Of a stretch of DNA of 64,000 bases, positions 47,309 through 59,476 are shown piece by piece. The stretch covers positions 84,845,637 to 84,909,636 of the forward strand of contig NC_133534.1 of NCBI RefSeq assembly GCF_048544455.1, read 5' to 3'. This DNA is from Silene latifolia (lineage: Eukaryota > Streptophyta > Magnoliopsida > Caryophyllales > Caryophyllaceae). Each line of letters starts with the position of its first letter. Position 1 is the stretch's first letter. The notes beneath the pieces are model-generated. The model was given only the letters and a program-made list of their open reading frames with translations. It was not told the DNA's origin and did not search any database. Made by a program: the position numbers and the translations under genes.

Positions 47309-48357
47309 TGATGAACTAACCAAGAAAAGAATGAAAAATCTTCAATTTGTAGTATGTCCAAATCGATTTGAAGGTGAAAGGCTTTGCCTTTATGAAATGA
47401 AAAATCGACTCAAAGGTTGAAGATTTTGTGCTTGGTTTTGATTTTTATTGAGGAAGGAGTGATTGATTTGTTGTTGGAAGGATGGTTTGATTTGTATTTG
47501 GTGAATGTTGTTGAGGGTTTTTGTTTTTGTGATGGAGAGGATGAGGGTTTTGATGTTGTGGGTAGTGTTTATGAATGAATGAATGAATGAATGAAGGTGG
47601 GAGGGGTTTTAAAGACACCGAAATTTTCGAATCTGCAGGGGCAATCCGTGCGGATTCTGCCCAATCCGTGCGGATTTTGCTCTTTCTGAACTTTGCAAAA
47701 CTCGCCTAAAGACGGGCGGATTTGTGACAATCCGCTCGGATTTGCTTAACACGGGACGGGCGGATGTGCTTAAAGACGGACGGATTTCAGTCCAGAAAAT
47801 TTTCCTTGTTTTCCTCAGCTGCAAAGACGGACGTCTTTCTTACTAGACGGACGGATTCTACAAGACGGGCGGATTCTTCACAGGACGCCCGGATTCAGTC
47901 ACAGTCAAGAAATTTTCAAAATTCAGCTCAGTTCAGGACGGGCGTCTTTTCTGCAATACGCTCGGATTCTTCAAGACGGGCGGATTCTCTGGAATCCGCT
48001 CGGATTCTTCCCCTGTGTACACGGATTCAGTTCCATCCGTGCACACTGCATTTTCCATACCGTTCTTCCATTCTTTCTTCAAGTCTTGTGTTCGTCATTG
48101 TGGGGGCACTACTAAGGCATGGATAGCCTAGGCAATTGCCATCCCCACACTAAGCTAAAAGCACTACGCATCAATTGAAATCGTTAGTCCCTCCCTCACT
48201 TTCTCTCAAACATGACAATTATTTTGATCAAAGTAAATAAAAATCCAAAGATGACAAAAATGCAATACAAGAATTGAAATGTAAGTTAGGGAGTTAGAAA
48301 TATTTACAAGTGGTGGTTTAGGGAGGACTCCACCAAACTCTCATTCTTGATGAGATG
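47309..48357 (-). promoter_or_regulatory. El3 spacer with motif array before ORF3
   Basis: Motif array 47640-48030 (AATCCGTGCGGATT, AATCCGCCCGTCTT, AAGACGTCCGTCTT forms), then TCTTTAAAACCCC in place of a clear TATA and a short CATT microsatellite (47573-47597). Otherwise as in El1 and El2. Confidence 0.5.
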
Positions 48358-51152
48358 TCAAGGGGGCATGTCCAAGGTGTTGTTGATGTTGCTCAACACC
48401 TTGAAGAAGTAATCAAAAGCTTGTTCATTATCATGGTAGAGGTTCTCAATAGACCTTGGCCCTTGTTGTTGGTCTTGATCGATGGCATTACCAATGTAGG
48501 GATTAAAAATCCCTTCAAACTCGTCGTCCCAAAGACCACAAACTTCATTGAGTTGATCATTGAAAATCTCTTGCTTAGATGGAGACAATTCTCCCAATTT
48601 CTTCTCTTGGCCAATGAGGCCATCCTCTTCTTCCTTGGTTGATTTTGATGGGCTTTGCAAGCTCTCCTTGTCACAATTCACTTGCTCTTTGAATGGAGCA
48701 TCTTCAATTTTCTTCTTCCATTGGAGTTCCGATTTCTTCCTTTCATCCTTTCGGCTATAATGATCAATCATGAAACATGGTTCATGCAAACGGGGAGCTC
48801 TCATAGTCTTGTCAAGATTAAAAGTTATGCTTTCATCTCCCACTTCTAGAGTGAGCTCACCATGTTTCACATCAATCAACGCACCGGCAGTGTGTAGGAA
48901 AGGTTATCCTAGGATGATTGGAATGTTGGAATCTACCTCCATATCAACAATGACAAAGTCCACCGGGATGAAAAACTTCCCAATTCGCACGGGGACATCT
49001 TCCCATATCCCTAACGGTGTCTTCGTCGATCTATCGGCCATTTGGAGTGTGATATTGGTGCATTTAAGCTCTCCCATCCCCAACCTTTTACTTACCGAGT
49101 ACGGCATGACACTCACACTAGCCCCTAGATCACATAAGGCTTTGTTGATCGTTGTGTCGCCAATGGTACACGGTATTGAGAAGCTTCCCAGATCCTTTAA
49201 CTTTGGAGGTGAACTCCCTTGAAGTATTGCACTACTCACCTTAGTGAAGGCGATAGTCTCAAGCTTCCGGATCGACTTCTTCTTTGTGAGGATATCTTTC
49301 ATGTATTTCGCATAGGCCGGAACGTGATTGATTAATTCCGTGAAAGAAATTGAGACTTCCAAATTCTTCACAATTTCCATGAACTTTCCAAGTTGATCAT
49401 CAAATTTGGGCTTGGCTTGACGACTTGGAAAAGGAAGTCTAATCACAATGGGCTCCTTCTCCTTGGCCTTGTCTTCATTTTTCTTTGAACTTGCTTCTTT
49501 TGATGATTCTCCATCTTTGGAGTTTTGCACAATTTCTTCCTTTTCACTAACTTCCACAACTTCATCCTCAACTTGCTTCTTCGGTGCTTCATACCTTGTA
49601 CCACTTCTCAAATGAATGGCACTAACCGTTTCATGTCTAGGGGGATTACTTTGAGGTGGTAATTGCCCCTTTTGTCTTTGTGAGCTTGAAGATGCTAGTT
49701 GAGTCAATTGTGTTTCCAACATCTTGGTGTGAGCTAGAATGTTGTTGATGGTGGTTTCCTTTGCTTGGCTATCTTTTTGCATTTGAGTGAAAAATTCTTG
49801 TTGATTCTTTTGCATTTGGAGGACCGCTTTTTGGACATCAAAACCTTGGTCATTTTGGTGATTGTATGGATTTTGATTTTGGTAACCTTGGTTTTGATTG
49901 TAAAAGGGTCTTTGATTTTGGTTTCTCATGGGTGGTGGAGTGTATGTTGTTTGAGGGTTTTGAACATTTTGGCTTTTGTATGAGAGATTTGGATGGAATT
50001 TGGTGTTTTCATTGTAAAAGTTGGAATAAGGGGTACCACTCTTGTATGCTTGGAAAGCATTCACTTGTTCATTTGTTCCCCTACATTCACCTTGGTCATG
50101 TCCCAAAGTTCCACAATTCTCACATATCCCACTTGGGATTGATGAGGATGCCGTCATGGCATTAACATGATGCTTTGATGATTTTGAGTTTTCCTCAAGT
50201 CTAGCCATGGCTTGTTCAAACTTCAAGTTGATTGTGTCAATGTGAGCACTAAGTTGAGCACCCAATTGAGTAACGGAGTCCACTTCATGCTTTCCTCCTC
50301 TAGTAGCCTTGCGAGGTCTACTATATTGTGAGTTATGGACCGCCATTTCCTCAATCTTGTTCCATGTTTGATTGTCATCAACTTCGGTGAACATTCCATT
50401 TGATCCCATATTGAGAATGTTCATATAATCTTCATATAAACCATTCCAAAATTGTTGTACCAAAAACCATTCGCTAAGTCCATGGTGAGGACATGAGCGA
50501 CAAATTTCCTTGAACCGCTCCCAAGCTTCATACAAAGACTCTTCATCCCTTTGCTTAAAACCCGTAATTTGAGCTCTTAGCATGTTAGTCTTTTCCGGTG
50601 GGTAGAATTTTTTGTAGAAAGCTAGAGCCAACTTCTTCCAAGAATCTATTCCAAGGGTGGCCTTATCAAGGCCCTTCTACCATTGCTTCGCGGTGCCGAT
50701 TAAGGAAAAAGGAAATAAGACCCATCTAATTTGGTCTTGAGTCACGCCCGTTTGAGAGATAGCATCACAATAGTCGCAAAAGGTTTCCATATGAGAATAA
50801 GGGTCCTCACTAGGCAAACCCCGAATTGGCTCCTCTCAACTAATTGGATGAAGGCGGACTTGGTAATAAAATTTCCGGTTAGATGTTGCGGTGTAGGAGT
50901 ACCATTTGGTAGATTCTCCTCGGTGGGTACGGAGTGTGACGAGAATTTTGGCATTGTAGGTGGATTTTGTGGGGTATTGTGTAATGGGTTTTCTTCTCCT
51001 TCTATTGCGAAAGGATTGACAAACTCACTAATGGGTTGGACAACTTCACTAATACCTCGTAAATTCCTCCTAACAACTCTCCTATTGTTCGTCAAGGTTC
51101 TTTCGATTTCACGGTCAAAAGGTAACAAATCACCTTGTAACCTTCTAGACAT
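48358..51152 (-). pseudogene. El3 gag-protease region
   Basis: A 575-codon open stretch shows that gag (capsid blocks, CCHC knuckle CENCGTLGHDQGEC, Asn/Gln tract) and protease (LCDLGASVSVMP, active-site Asp) share one frame. The start MSRRLQGDLLPFD is at 51152. The C-terminal tail ends NNTLDMPP at 48358. About three lesions in all. Together with ORF3 this is the whole coding content of the element. Confidence 0.85.
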
Positions 51153-51189
51153 GCAAAATATCAAACAACTCGAAAACAATTATAACAAA

Positions 51190-51215
51190 CCTTGAGGAGT
51201 TTTACTTCCTCAAGG
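51190..51215 (-). ncRNA. Leader hairpin after the primer site (El3)
   Basis: CCTTGAGGA and TCCTCAAGG pair perfectly over 9 bp. In El1 and El2 the first arm has a G-U pair instead; the stem is kept in all three copies. Confidence 0.45.
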
Positions 51216-51270
51216 TGAAGAAAGACACAACTAATGACAATAAAAAGAAATCTAAATCAAACAAACACCG

Positions 51271-51288
51271 TCCCCGGCAACGACGCCA
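51271..51288 (-). other. El3 primer-binding site (tRNA-Asp)
   Basis: Minus strand TGGCGTCGTTGCCGGGGA, one mismatch to the site in El2 and F2, four bases inside the LTR edge at 51293. Confidence 0.85.
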
Positions 51289-51292
51289 TTTT

Positions 51293-53035
51293 TGATGCGA
51301 TCCCGCTAAGTGTTCACAAATTAAGATGTGGTCGTTGGTCACGGTCGAATCAAAACACAATTTATAGCTCCACAAATAGCTCTACAATTAGTAAAGAGGC
51401 AAGTAAAGGTCGGATCCCAAGGGACGGGAGTTGAAATGAGATTTATATTGTAACTAGTGGTGTCTAAGGGGTGTCACAAATTGGGTTGATGTAGAAGGTT
51501 ACTAAACTAAAATAGCAATGAAAATAAACAAGCAAGATGAATTAAAGGGGTGTAAACAATTGATTAAAGGCACTAGGGTGTCATGGGATCATAGGGGAAT
51601 CATGGGATATGATCATACAAACATGTTCTCAAATTATAAGCAAGCAATTATTGTTGTGATGGATTGAGTTGGGTTATATCTTACAATCCTAGGAAAGTTT
51701 GGGTCCCGGAGCCGAATCGATTAGATTGTACAACACCTACAAGTCGACTTAATCTTCCCTACTCAACAACATGCATGGTCTAATGAGACTCGAGTTGGGT
51801 TATGTCTTACAAGTCTCATTGAAAAGATAGAAGATGATAGTAAATGCAAGGATTCATAGGCTTAGCATTTCATCAAATATAACATGTGCATGAGTTGAGA
51901 TCAAAACAAGCAAGCAAATAAAACATGAAAGCATATTAATTTAAGCATGAATCATTCCCCATGTTGATTTCCCCTAATCACCCATTAACCCTAGCTAAGA
52001 GACTACTCACTCATTATCATGTTGATCATGCTAGCAAGGTTGTCAATCATACCAACAATATGAAACATGATGAATAAATGAAAGTAATTAACAATAATTA
52101 AAAAGGGATTAAGAGATTATACCTACTAATGATTCCAATAATAAAGCAAAGATAAAAGAAGTACTTGAATGCTTGATTGAGAGGTTGTCAATCTCCCAAA
52201 AATAACCCAAAATAATCTTCAATTACCCAAAATAAAGGATGAACAAAAGAGAGATTGAAGAACTAAAACTTTGATTAAAACTTGATTAATACTTGATTAC
52301 AATATTAAAAAGAGATTTGATTGATATTAACTACACTAATTATTGATAAGAAGAACATGCTCCTCTAATTAGACTAATGGGGTATTTATAGTGGAAATTA
52401 GGGAGGATGCATTAGGGTTAACTAAGGGCTAAACTAGTAATTACACTTTTTAAGTTGAGCAAGGAGGAGCCGGTATTTTCTGAGAGAAGGGCTTCTTTCT
52501 TCGTAGCTTGGAGAAGACAATCCGTGCTGTGCTAGAATCCGGGCGGAATAGGGTCGGGACGGGCGGATTCTGGCATTGGAATCCGAGCGGATTCAGGGGA
52601 ATCCGGGCGGATTGTGGAGGGGGAATCCGAGCGGATTGTGGCAAAGCCGCTCGGATTGTCTTCTTTGGGACGGACGGATTGGTGACAATCCGCTCGGATT
52701 GTCAGTCAGCAACAAATCTTCTTCTTTTCTTCCCTTTTCTTCTTAAATTCCTTGGGGACTCAAGGATCCTTTCTCAACATTGCTCTTCTACTATGATATG
52801 TACAAAGGCCTTCTAATCTTGTCTCTCCTTGATGCTTGGTCATTGAATTCGATCAATTTAGTCTCGTTTTGCCATGAAAATGCAAGATTCTTACTCCTTT
52901 CCTACCAAGGGATCAAAATCTCAAAGAATATGCAAAACAAAGAACTAAAGATAAGAAATGACCCAAATAAGCACTAAAAAGCATGGGAACAAGGCTACTT
53001 CGGGGGCTAAATATGCGCCAATTATGGTCACATCA
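51293..53035 (-). repeat. El3 5' LTR (1743 bp)
   Basis: Same ends as 41927-43681. TATA at 52383-52390, motif array 52517-52702. Followed by the target duplication atgag and El2 ORF3 sequence. Confidence 0.9.
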
Positions 53036-53214
53036 ATGAGGTTGTTGGTAATGAAGAAGTTGATGATAACATTGATGAGGAAGCAAGTAAAGAAGGAGAA
53101 AAGGATGATGAGCAAGATGATGGGCAAGGTGAAGAAGCAAATGATGAGGGAAGTGGCAATGAGACCACTTCTAATGAGGAAAGTGATGATGGTGATGATA
53201 TGATGGAAGATTAG
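53036..53214 (+). pseudogene. El2 ORF3, acidic tail after El3
   Basis: Opens with the second copy of atgag and encodes an acidic run rich in Glu, Asp and Gly, ending DDGDDMMED and a TAG stop. This tail is kept in El3, H1 and, in other wording, F2. Confidence 0.8.
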
Positions 53215-55229
53215 CAAGCCTTGGAGGCTCCTACCCTCTCATGGTTTGTCTATTTCTCTCTTTGTTTTAATTATTTTCTTGATCATTGTTGGAGTTGAGG
53301 ACCATTGAGGTGTTCTCATTTTATTGTTCCCATTTTCAAAATCCAAAATGACAAATTCGTTTCTTGCATTGCATAGTGTGTGCATGAACTACACCCATCC
53401 TTGGACATTAGCAATAGTGTCTAACTCGATTTGGGGAAGTTAATGCATACACAACGGGAGGTAATCTAAATTATCCTCTCCGTCATAACAAAACCATGCA
53501 TCATGTAGTGTAGCTTAGTGTAGATTGCATTTAGTGTAGAAATCATGCATCATCTTTGCATAATTTCCATCATTTTGGCCATTGAGGACAATGCCCATAT
53601 TATTGTGGGGATGGGAATTCTAACATTTAACTCTTATTCAAAAAATCCAAAAAAATTGAAAAAGTTCGAAAATCATAAAAATTTGAAAATTGAAAACCCA
53701 AAAACATGTTTATTTCCTTTTGTAGTCTTGTGTATATATTGTTTTGTATATATTGTGTTTGTTCTATCCTTGTTCACATTGATTGACTACGCCACATCCG
53801 AGACATGAGGATAATGAAGACCGCATGGTATGATCTTTCCAATCTCCTTTTTCCTCTTTATGTTAATGACTATGTGGCTTTATTTTGTTTGATGTGGTAT
53901 AACAACGTGAACTTAGGACTTGCATTTAGTTTATATGTAATATTAGTTGATAGAATCACTTGCATTAGGATGTTTATATTAGTTGCATCATAGCATGTAG
54001 TTGCATGTTAGAAAAGTTTTGAAAAATGCCTAATTAGGAACTTTGACAAGAGCAACTAAGCCATTACAAATACTTGTTCAACTTAAGACTTTGCCTACTA
54101 GAATGGTTTTAAAACACCCTAGATAGTGTCATACTAGTATCTTTTGACCCATGACCCAAGGCCTAGTCAAGGGTTTGCATGTGAGTCACCTATCCAACCC
54201 CGTGATGCGATGTGGACTTGGTTAACTTGTGAAGGTGACCTTGATTGACCTTGTGGTAAGGCAACCCAAAAATATTTTCTATCAATAAGCTTGAAGTGCT
54301 CATTTCATGGAATTTTGTCATGTGGAAGTAATTTAATGCCAAGGAAACCTCAAATGTTATGAATTGTTGAATGTTGTGAAATTTAAATTGTTTTGATGGA
54401 GGCGTACCACTTCGATGTGCTTTGGTGCGGGATCCATTGAATTGGGCCCCCACACGGTTGTGTATTCGGCCGCCCAGAGACAGAGTGACTATCACCCGAA
54501 AAGCTATTGTCTAGATGTTAACCGGTTGCCTAATAAACTATTGGCGAAAGCAAATGACACTAGCCCGGAAGGGACAAACCCCATCTAAAATTTTGGAAAT
54601 GTGAAAGTTGAAATGAGGTCAATTTTGAATACTAGTCATATCCACCCGTTGTGAATAAAGATTTGAGCATTTCATTCCCAAAAAGCCTTTTTGTCAAGCC
54701 ACTTGGTCGAGCTTGGGACGATCCATGACGTTTACTTTTGTAGAGAATTCGAGACTTGTCATGTCATATGCTACTAGCATCATAAGGATCATCATTCCAC
54801 CACCATCCGAAAGAATTTGGAAATTGAGGACGAAAGTAGTCTAGTTTAACACCATTTGGAGGTGATTTAGTGCCATCCTCTTAGCCTTAGTAATTTGTTG
54901 AACTAGTATTTGTGAAGGATTACATGCTCTTAAATTTGTTCCTCTTTAGTGCCTCCGCCACTTGATGAGGAAGTGGCTATTCTTTTGTAGATGCATCCAT
55001 TATGTGATTTTGTGTGCTTAATGTTTGGATGTGTCGCCATTTTGGCAAGACCCACCTTGCCTTGCAAGAAGGCATCCTACCTCATGGTTGTCTTGTTGTG
55101 AGTTGAAGGGGCGGAGTGAGACCCGCTAATTGTCTCATATCGGCTATGTTATTAGGTTAGTTTAAATAATGGTCCTAGTCTTTGTCACCTCTTTACTCGG
55201 GACGAGCAAAGGTTCGGTTTGGGGATATT
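53215..55229 (+). other. El2 3' untranslated region and polypurine tract
   Basis: Two kb of non-coding sequence shared with El3 and H1, ending GGTTCGGTTTGGGGATATT (55211-55229) next to the 3' LTR. It contains the homologue of the H1 site hit by El1. Confidence 0.8.
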
Positions 55230-56986
55230 TGATGTGACCATAATTAGCGCATATTTAGCCCCCGAATTAGCCTTGTTCCCATGCTTTTTAGTGCATATTT
55301 GGGTCATTTCTTATCTTTAGTTCTTTGTTTTGCATATTCTTTGAGATTTTGATCCCTTGGTAGGAAAGGAGTAAGAATCTTGCATTTTCATGGCAAAATG
55401 AGACTAAATTGATCGAATTCAATGACCAAGCATCAAGGAGAGACAAGATTAGAAGGCCTTTGTACATATTATAGTAGATGAGCAATGTCGAGAAAGGATC
55501 CTTGAGTCCCCAAGGAAATCCCCAAGGAATTTATGAAGAAAAGGGAAGAAAAGAAGAAGAAGTCTTGCTGAGCACAATCCGTGCGGATTGTCTCCAATCC
55601 GGCCGTCCTCCACCTGCACAATCCGTGCGGTTTTCCACCAAGACGCTCGGGTTTAGCCACCACAATCCGCCCGGATTCTCCTGAATCCGCTCGAGTTCCA
55701 TCGCCAGAATCCGCCCGTCCCGACCCTAATCCGCTCGGATTCCTCTACAGCGCGTTTTCGTCTTCTCCAAGCTACAAAGAAAGAAGCCCTTCCTTCAAAA
55801 AATACCGGCTCCTCCCTGCTCAATCTAAAAAGTGTAATTACTAGTTTAGCCCTTAGTTAACCCTAATGCATCCCCCTAATTTCCACTATAAATACCCCAT
55901 TAGTCTAATTAGAAGAGCATGTTCTTCTTATCAATAATTAGAGTAGTTAATATCAATCAAATCTCTCTTTAGTTTTGTAATTAACAATTAATCAAGTTTT
56001 AATACAAGTTTTATTTCCTTAATCTCTCTTTTGTTCATCCTTTATTTTGGGTAATTGAAGATTATTTGGGTTATTATTGGGAGATTGACAACCTCTCAAT
56101 CAAGCATTCAAGTACTTCTTTTATCTTTGCTTTATTATTGGAATCATTAGTAGGTATAATTCTCTTAATCCCTTTTTAATTATTGTTAATTACTTTCATT
56201 TATTCATCATGTTTCACTTTGTTGGTATGATTGACAACCTTGCTAGCATGATCAACATGATAATGAGTGAGTAGTCTCTTAGCTAGGGTTAATGGGTGAT
56301 TAGGGGAAACCAACATGGGGAATGATTAATGCTTAAATTAATATGCTTTCATGTTTTATTTGCTTGCTTGTTTTGATCTCAACTCATGCACATGTTATAT
56401 TTGATGAAATGCTAAGCCTATGAATCCTTGCATTTACCACCATCTCCTATCTTTTCAATGAGACTTGTAAGACATAACCCTACTCGAGTCTCATTAGCCC
56501 ATGCATGTTGTTGAGTAGGGAAGATTAAGTCGACTTGTAGGTGTTGTACAATCTAATCGATTCGGCTCCGGGACCCAAACTTTCCTAGGATTGTAAGATA
56601 TAACCCAACTCAATCCATCACAACAATAATTGCTTGCTTATAATTTGAGAACATGTTTGTATGATCAATTCCCATGATTCCCCTATGATCCCATGACACC
56701 CTAGTGCTTTTTAATCAATTGTTTACACCCCCTTTTAATTCATCTTGCTTGTTTATTTTCATTGCTATTTTAGTTAGTGACCTTTCTACATCAACCCAAA
56801 TTGTGACACCCCTAAGGCACCACTAGTTTCAATAGAAATCTCATCTCAATACCCGTCCCTTGGGATCCGACCTTTACTTGCCTCTTTACTAATTGCAGAG
56901 TTGTTTGTGAAGCTATAAATTGTGTTTTGATTCGGACGTGACCCAACAACCACACCTTTAATTGTGAACACGAAACGGACCGATCA
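55230..56986 (+). repeat. El2 3' LTR (1757 bp)
   Basis: TGATGTGACC...GACCGATCA. Motif array 55572-55745, TATAAATA 55887-55894. Same length as the 5' LTR. Confidence 0.9.
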
Positions 56987-58187
56987 ACTTCTTATACTTT
57001 CTAAGATATAGAGCCTATAATTGGTGACATTCATGACCGGTTAATTTAGGATTGAGAGTAGTACTCCCGTCATTTCATGTTTTGCACGTGTATGAGTTTT
57101 GATTGCTTATTGCCTATACGCATCGGTTTGTTGTCGGTATTATGTATTTTGAGAACTATTGCATCTTCCCCTTTCTCATTTTGCCACTCCATTATAAGCC
57201 ATATCTGCCAGTTGCCCTTAACTACATCCCATACTTAGCCTACCATTGTGCCAATCTAGGTAGTAGTAGAGGAATTTGTCGAATTATAGCAGTTTTGGTT
57301 CGTTTTTGTAATGTTGGAGTGAGTATTTATGAGAAGTGCAGGAGTTGCCAATGTGTCAGCCTGAAACAAAGAAACTCAGAAAAAAAAAATGAATGAAAAA
57401 AAAAAGAGAGAAGTTGATCTGGACAGTGAGTTTAGTCCAGCAGAGGTGGTCGATCGACTGCTGTTTCTGGTCGATCGACTGCCCAATCCAGAAAAAAGAA
57501 AAAAAACAGAAAGAAAGGAAAAAAAAAAGAATTTGAAAAAAAAAAAAGAAAAATTCGGCTGATTTGAGAACACACCTCACGTGCTTACTTTATGAATTGG
57601 AGATGTCCCTTTTGGGATAGTGTGTTGCCTAGACATTTAGAGGCAATGGTTTATATTTCAAGTTGGAGGAACGGGATGCGGTTTCTGATGGTTTGTTAGG
57701 TACTAGCTTGGCTCTTACCCTCACATTTCCATACTTGTTTTGCCCTTCTTTCCCACTTACCCTCACTTATCCAAATCTTTCAATAGTTCGGCATGTAATT
57801 GTTCTTGACGGTGGTAATGCGTATGTACGGTAGCTAGAATCATTATTCATACTAGTCAAGCATACATGTTTTGTCGGTCGTAGTCTAGATGAGAGTCTGT
57901 ATTTTCTTCCCTCTCTTCTACATATATTCTTAACATTTGCCTTGCTGAGGGAAGAGTGACCCGGGAGAGTCCGAATTTATGAGTCTTGCAAGGTCGAACG
58001 CCCGATTTAATTCCATAATATGCATAAATTTGTTCACTTGCTTTGAGCTTTGCAGTAGTTGATTATGTGCATTAAACGGTTTAGCATTGACTTGTAGCTA
58101 GCTCTGAGATATACTCCTTTCCATTAGGTCCTTTTAGTTGTATTTAGTGCTTGCTTGGGGACAAGCAAGGTTTGGTTTGGGGAGATT
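56987..58187 (+). other. F2 3' region, second part, with polypurine tract
   Basis: Continues F2 after El2. Two GTCGATCGACTG palindromes at 57450-57483 lie within an A/G-rich low-complexity tract (about 57375-57555). The tract GGTTTGGTTTGGGGAGATT at 58169-58187 borders the 3' LTR. No coding potential: short frames here are low complexity. Confidence 0.75.
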
Positions 58188-59476
58188 TGATACGTGCATA
58201 TTCTATACACTTTATTTGCAGTTTTGGCACGTATTTCCATGCGTATTTGTTAGCTTTAAGCTAATATTTCTCCCGAAACGGTTTACTTTGCGATTTCTAT
58301 GACTTATTGTAGGAATGAGAGGAAGTAGGCTAAATCAAGCCTAAATCGTCCTCCAGAAGCTGCTGTAGGGGAACTTGGAAGATGGGAGCTCGGACTTATA
58401 CACCTCGGGATGTGTGCATTGGAGTGAAGTGGCTGCTGTGAAGAGAGGAGGACTTACTGCACAGCTCAGTTGGTCGATCGACCAACCTCTTCAGTCGATC
58501 GACCGTGGAACTTCAGCGGATGATACTGTACTGCACTCACCAGTCGATCGACCATGCTACTCAGTCGATCGACCCGGTTTCGAGGCCGAGATTTATTTTT
58601 CGTGTTAGACTTTTAAAAGCCCAATTATAATTTACTCTTTTGGCATCGTTTATTAGTAGAACGCAGAATAATTTTAGGTTATGCTTTTTATTCAAGAACT
58701 CAGTTTTAGATCTAGCTTAGAGGCAGAAAAGGGAGACGACGGAATTCCGGATTCGATTACTTTGTTCATCATTTAATTAGTAAGGTTTTATGCAATTTCC
58801 TTCTTCTTGAATTTCTTGTTAATTCAATTCTTGTTGTTACCAATTAAATTTAAGCAATTCAGTATTTTGTCTTTTGTCTGTAATTCAATTCAATCATGTC
58901 AATCTTATTTTCTGCCTTTAAGTTTGCAATTGTTGTAGTTTTAATCATGCATAGCTAATTACCTTGATTGGGAACAAGGTGAGCCATGGCATAAATTAAG
59001 GTTGTTTTGTTAGTATGATTTCTTCCGTATCGATCTTATTACCTTTTGATAAACCTGTCTTGCTAGATTGAAAGATTAGTGGGTTAGGCTTTCATTTGGT
59101 TGGAATTTCCTTTGAGCTAAAGCTTTGAGAAATTCTTGGGAATTAGAAGACCGTAAGTTATTTGAGCATTGATCGAAAGGCCTGCTCTTACTCCCTGAGA
59201 CTGTTACAAGACGTCTACTATCCCTTTGTGATCTGACCTTAGCCATGGTGAACCGAAGTTCCTGATCTTCTTTTTATCTTGTTGAGAAATTTCATATTTT
59301 AGCAACTAGTCATTAGAAACAAACAAATTCAAAACCCTCATTTAATTGTTACTTTATTAGACTGAAAATAGCAAATAGAATTGATCTTGTCTCTCTGTGG
59401 TTCGACCCTTACTATCACTAGCTATAGTTTTAGTTCGGATTTATAAATTAAATTTTGATACAAAACGACGGTATCA
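58188..59476 (+). repeat. F2 3' LTR (1289 bp)
   Basis: Same edges and length as 25056-26344, about 3% different by eye. Palindrome array at 58471-58572. H1 ORF3 resumes at 59477. Confidence 0.9.

Larger units (their letters stand above)
41927..53035 (-). mobile_element. El3: F1-family element inside El2 ORF3 (nearly whole layout, broken)
   Basis: Minus-strand element with perfect 5-bp duplication atgag. LTRs 41927-43681 and 51293-53035 differ at about 26 positions by eye (1.5%) plus one small indel. Parts in minus order: primer site, leader hairpin, gag-protease 51152-48358, spacer promoter, ORF3 47308-45717, 3' region, PPT. This is the most complete F1 layout in the window and shows that the family has no RT, RNase H or integrase. 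It is the innermost and so youngest insertion; its divergence is not lower than El2's, so the two moved close together in time. Broken in about four places. Confidence 0.9.
34777..56986 (+). mobile_element. El2: F1-family element interrupted by El3 (broken)
   Basis: Plus-strand element in the F2 3' region. LTRs 34777-36533 and 55230-56986 are both 1757 bp and differ at about 23 positions by eye (1.3%), suggesting about one million years. Flanks actac/acttc look like a target duplication with one change. Parts: primer site 36539-36556, gag-protease 36675-39472, spacer promoter 39473-40516, ORF3 40517-41926 plus 53036-53214 around El3, 3' region 53215-55229. No RT, RNase H or integrase. Apart from the El3 insertion it carries about four lesions. 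Confidence 0.88.
25056..59476 (+). mobile_element. F2: Athila-type Ty3/gypsy element with pol and ORF3 (broken)
   Basis: Plus-strand element inserted in ORF3 of H1. Both LTRs are exactly 1289 bp (25056-26344 and 58188-59476). Parts: tRNA-Asp primer site, gag 26505-27400, linker 27409-27903, protease 27960-28560, RT-RNase H 28850-30420, integrase 30550-31796, motif array 32098-32275, candidate leader intron, ORF3 32799-34259, 3' region and PPT. El2 (with El3 inside it) is inserted in the 3' region. LTRs differ at about 39 positions by eye (3%), suggesting two to three million years. Flanks (ggatt / gtaaa) show no clear 5-bp duplication. Gag, pol and ORF3 are broken in roughly six to eight places. 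Confidence 0.85.

Noticed and set aside
18534-51288. tRNA genes at the TGGCGCC or TGGTATCAGAGC sites
   Set aside because: Only the 12-18 bases complementary to the tRNA 3' end are present, directly after LTRs; there is no cloverleaf, so they are primer sites.
44426-54495. Conserved frame antisense to the F1 3' region (44426-44617 plus, 54190-54495 minus)
   Set aside because: Both copies keep MIVTLSLGGRIHNR but are young duplicates, so identity needs no selection; no domain or promoter is evident.
57103-57580. Frames of 65-97 codons in the F2 3' region
   Set aside because: Built on A/G or T/C-rich low-complexity tracts, with no similarity to neighbouring coding regions.
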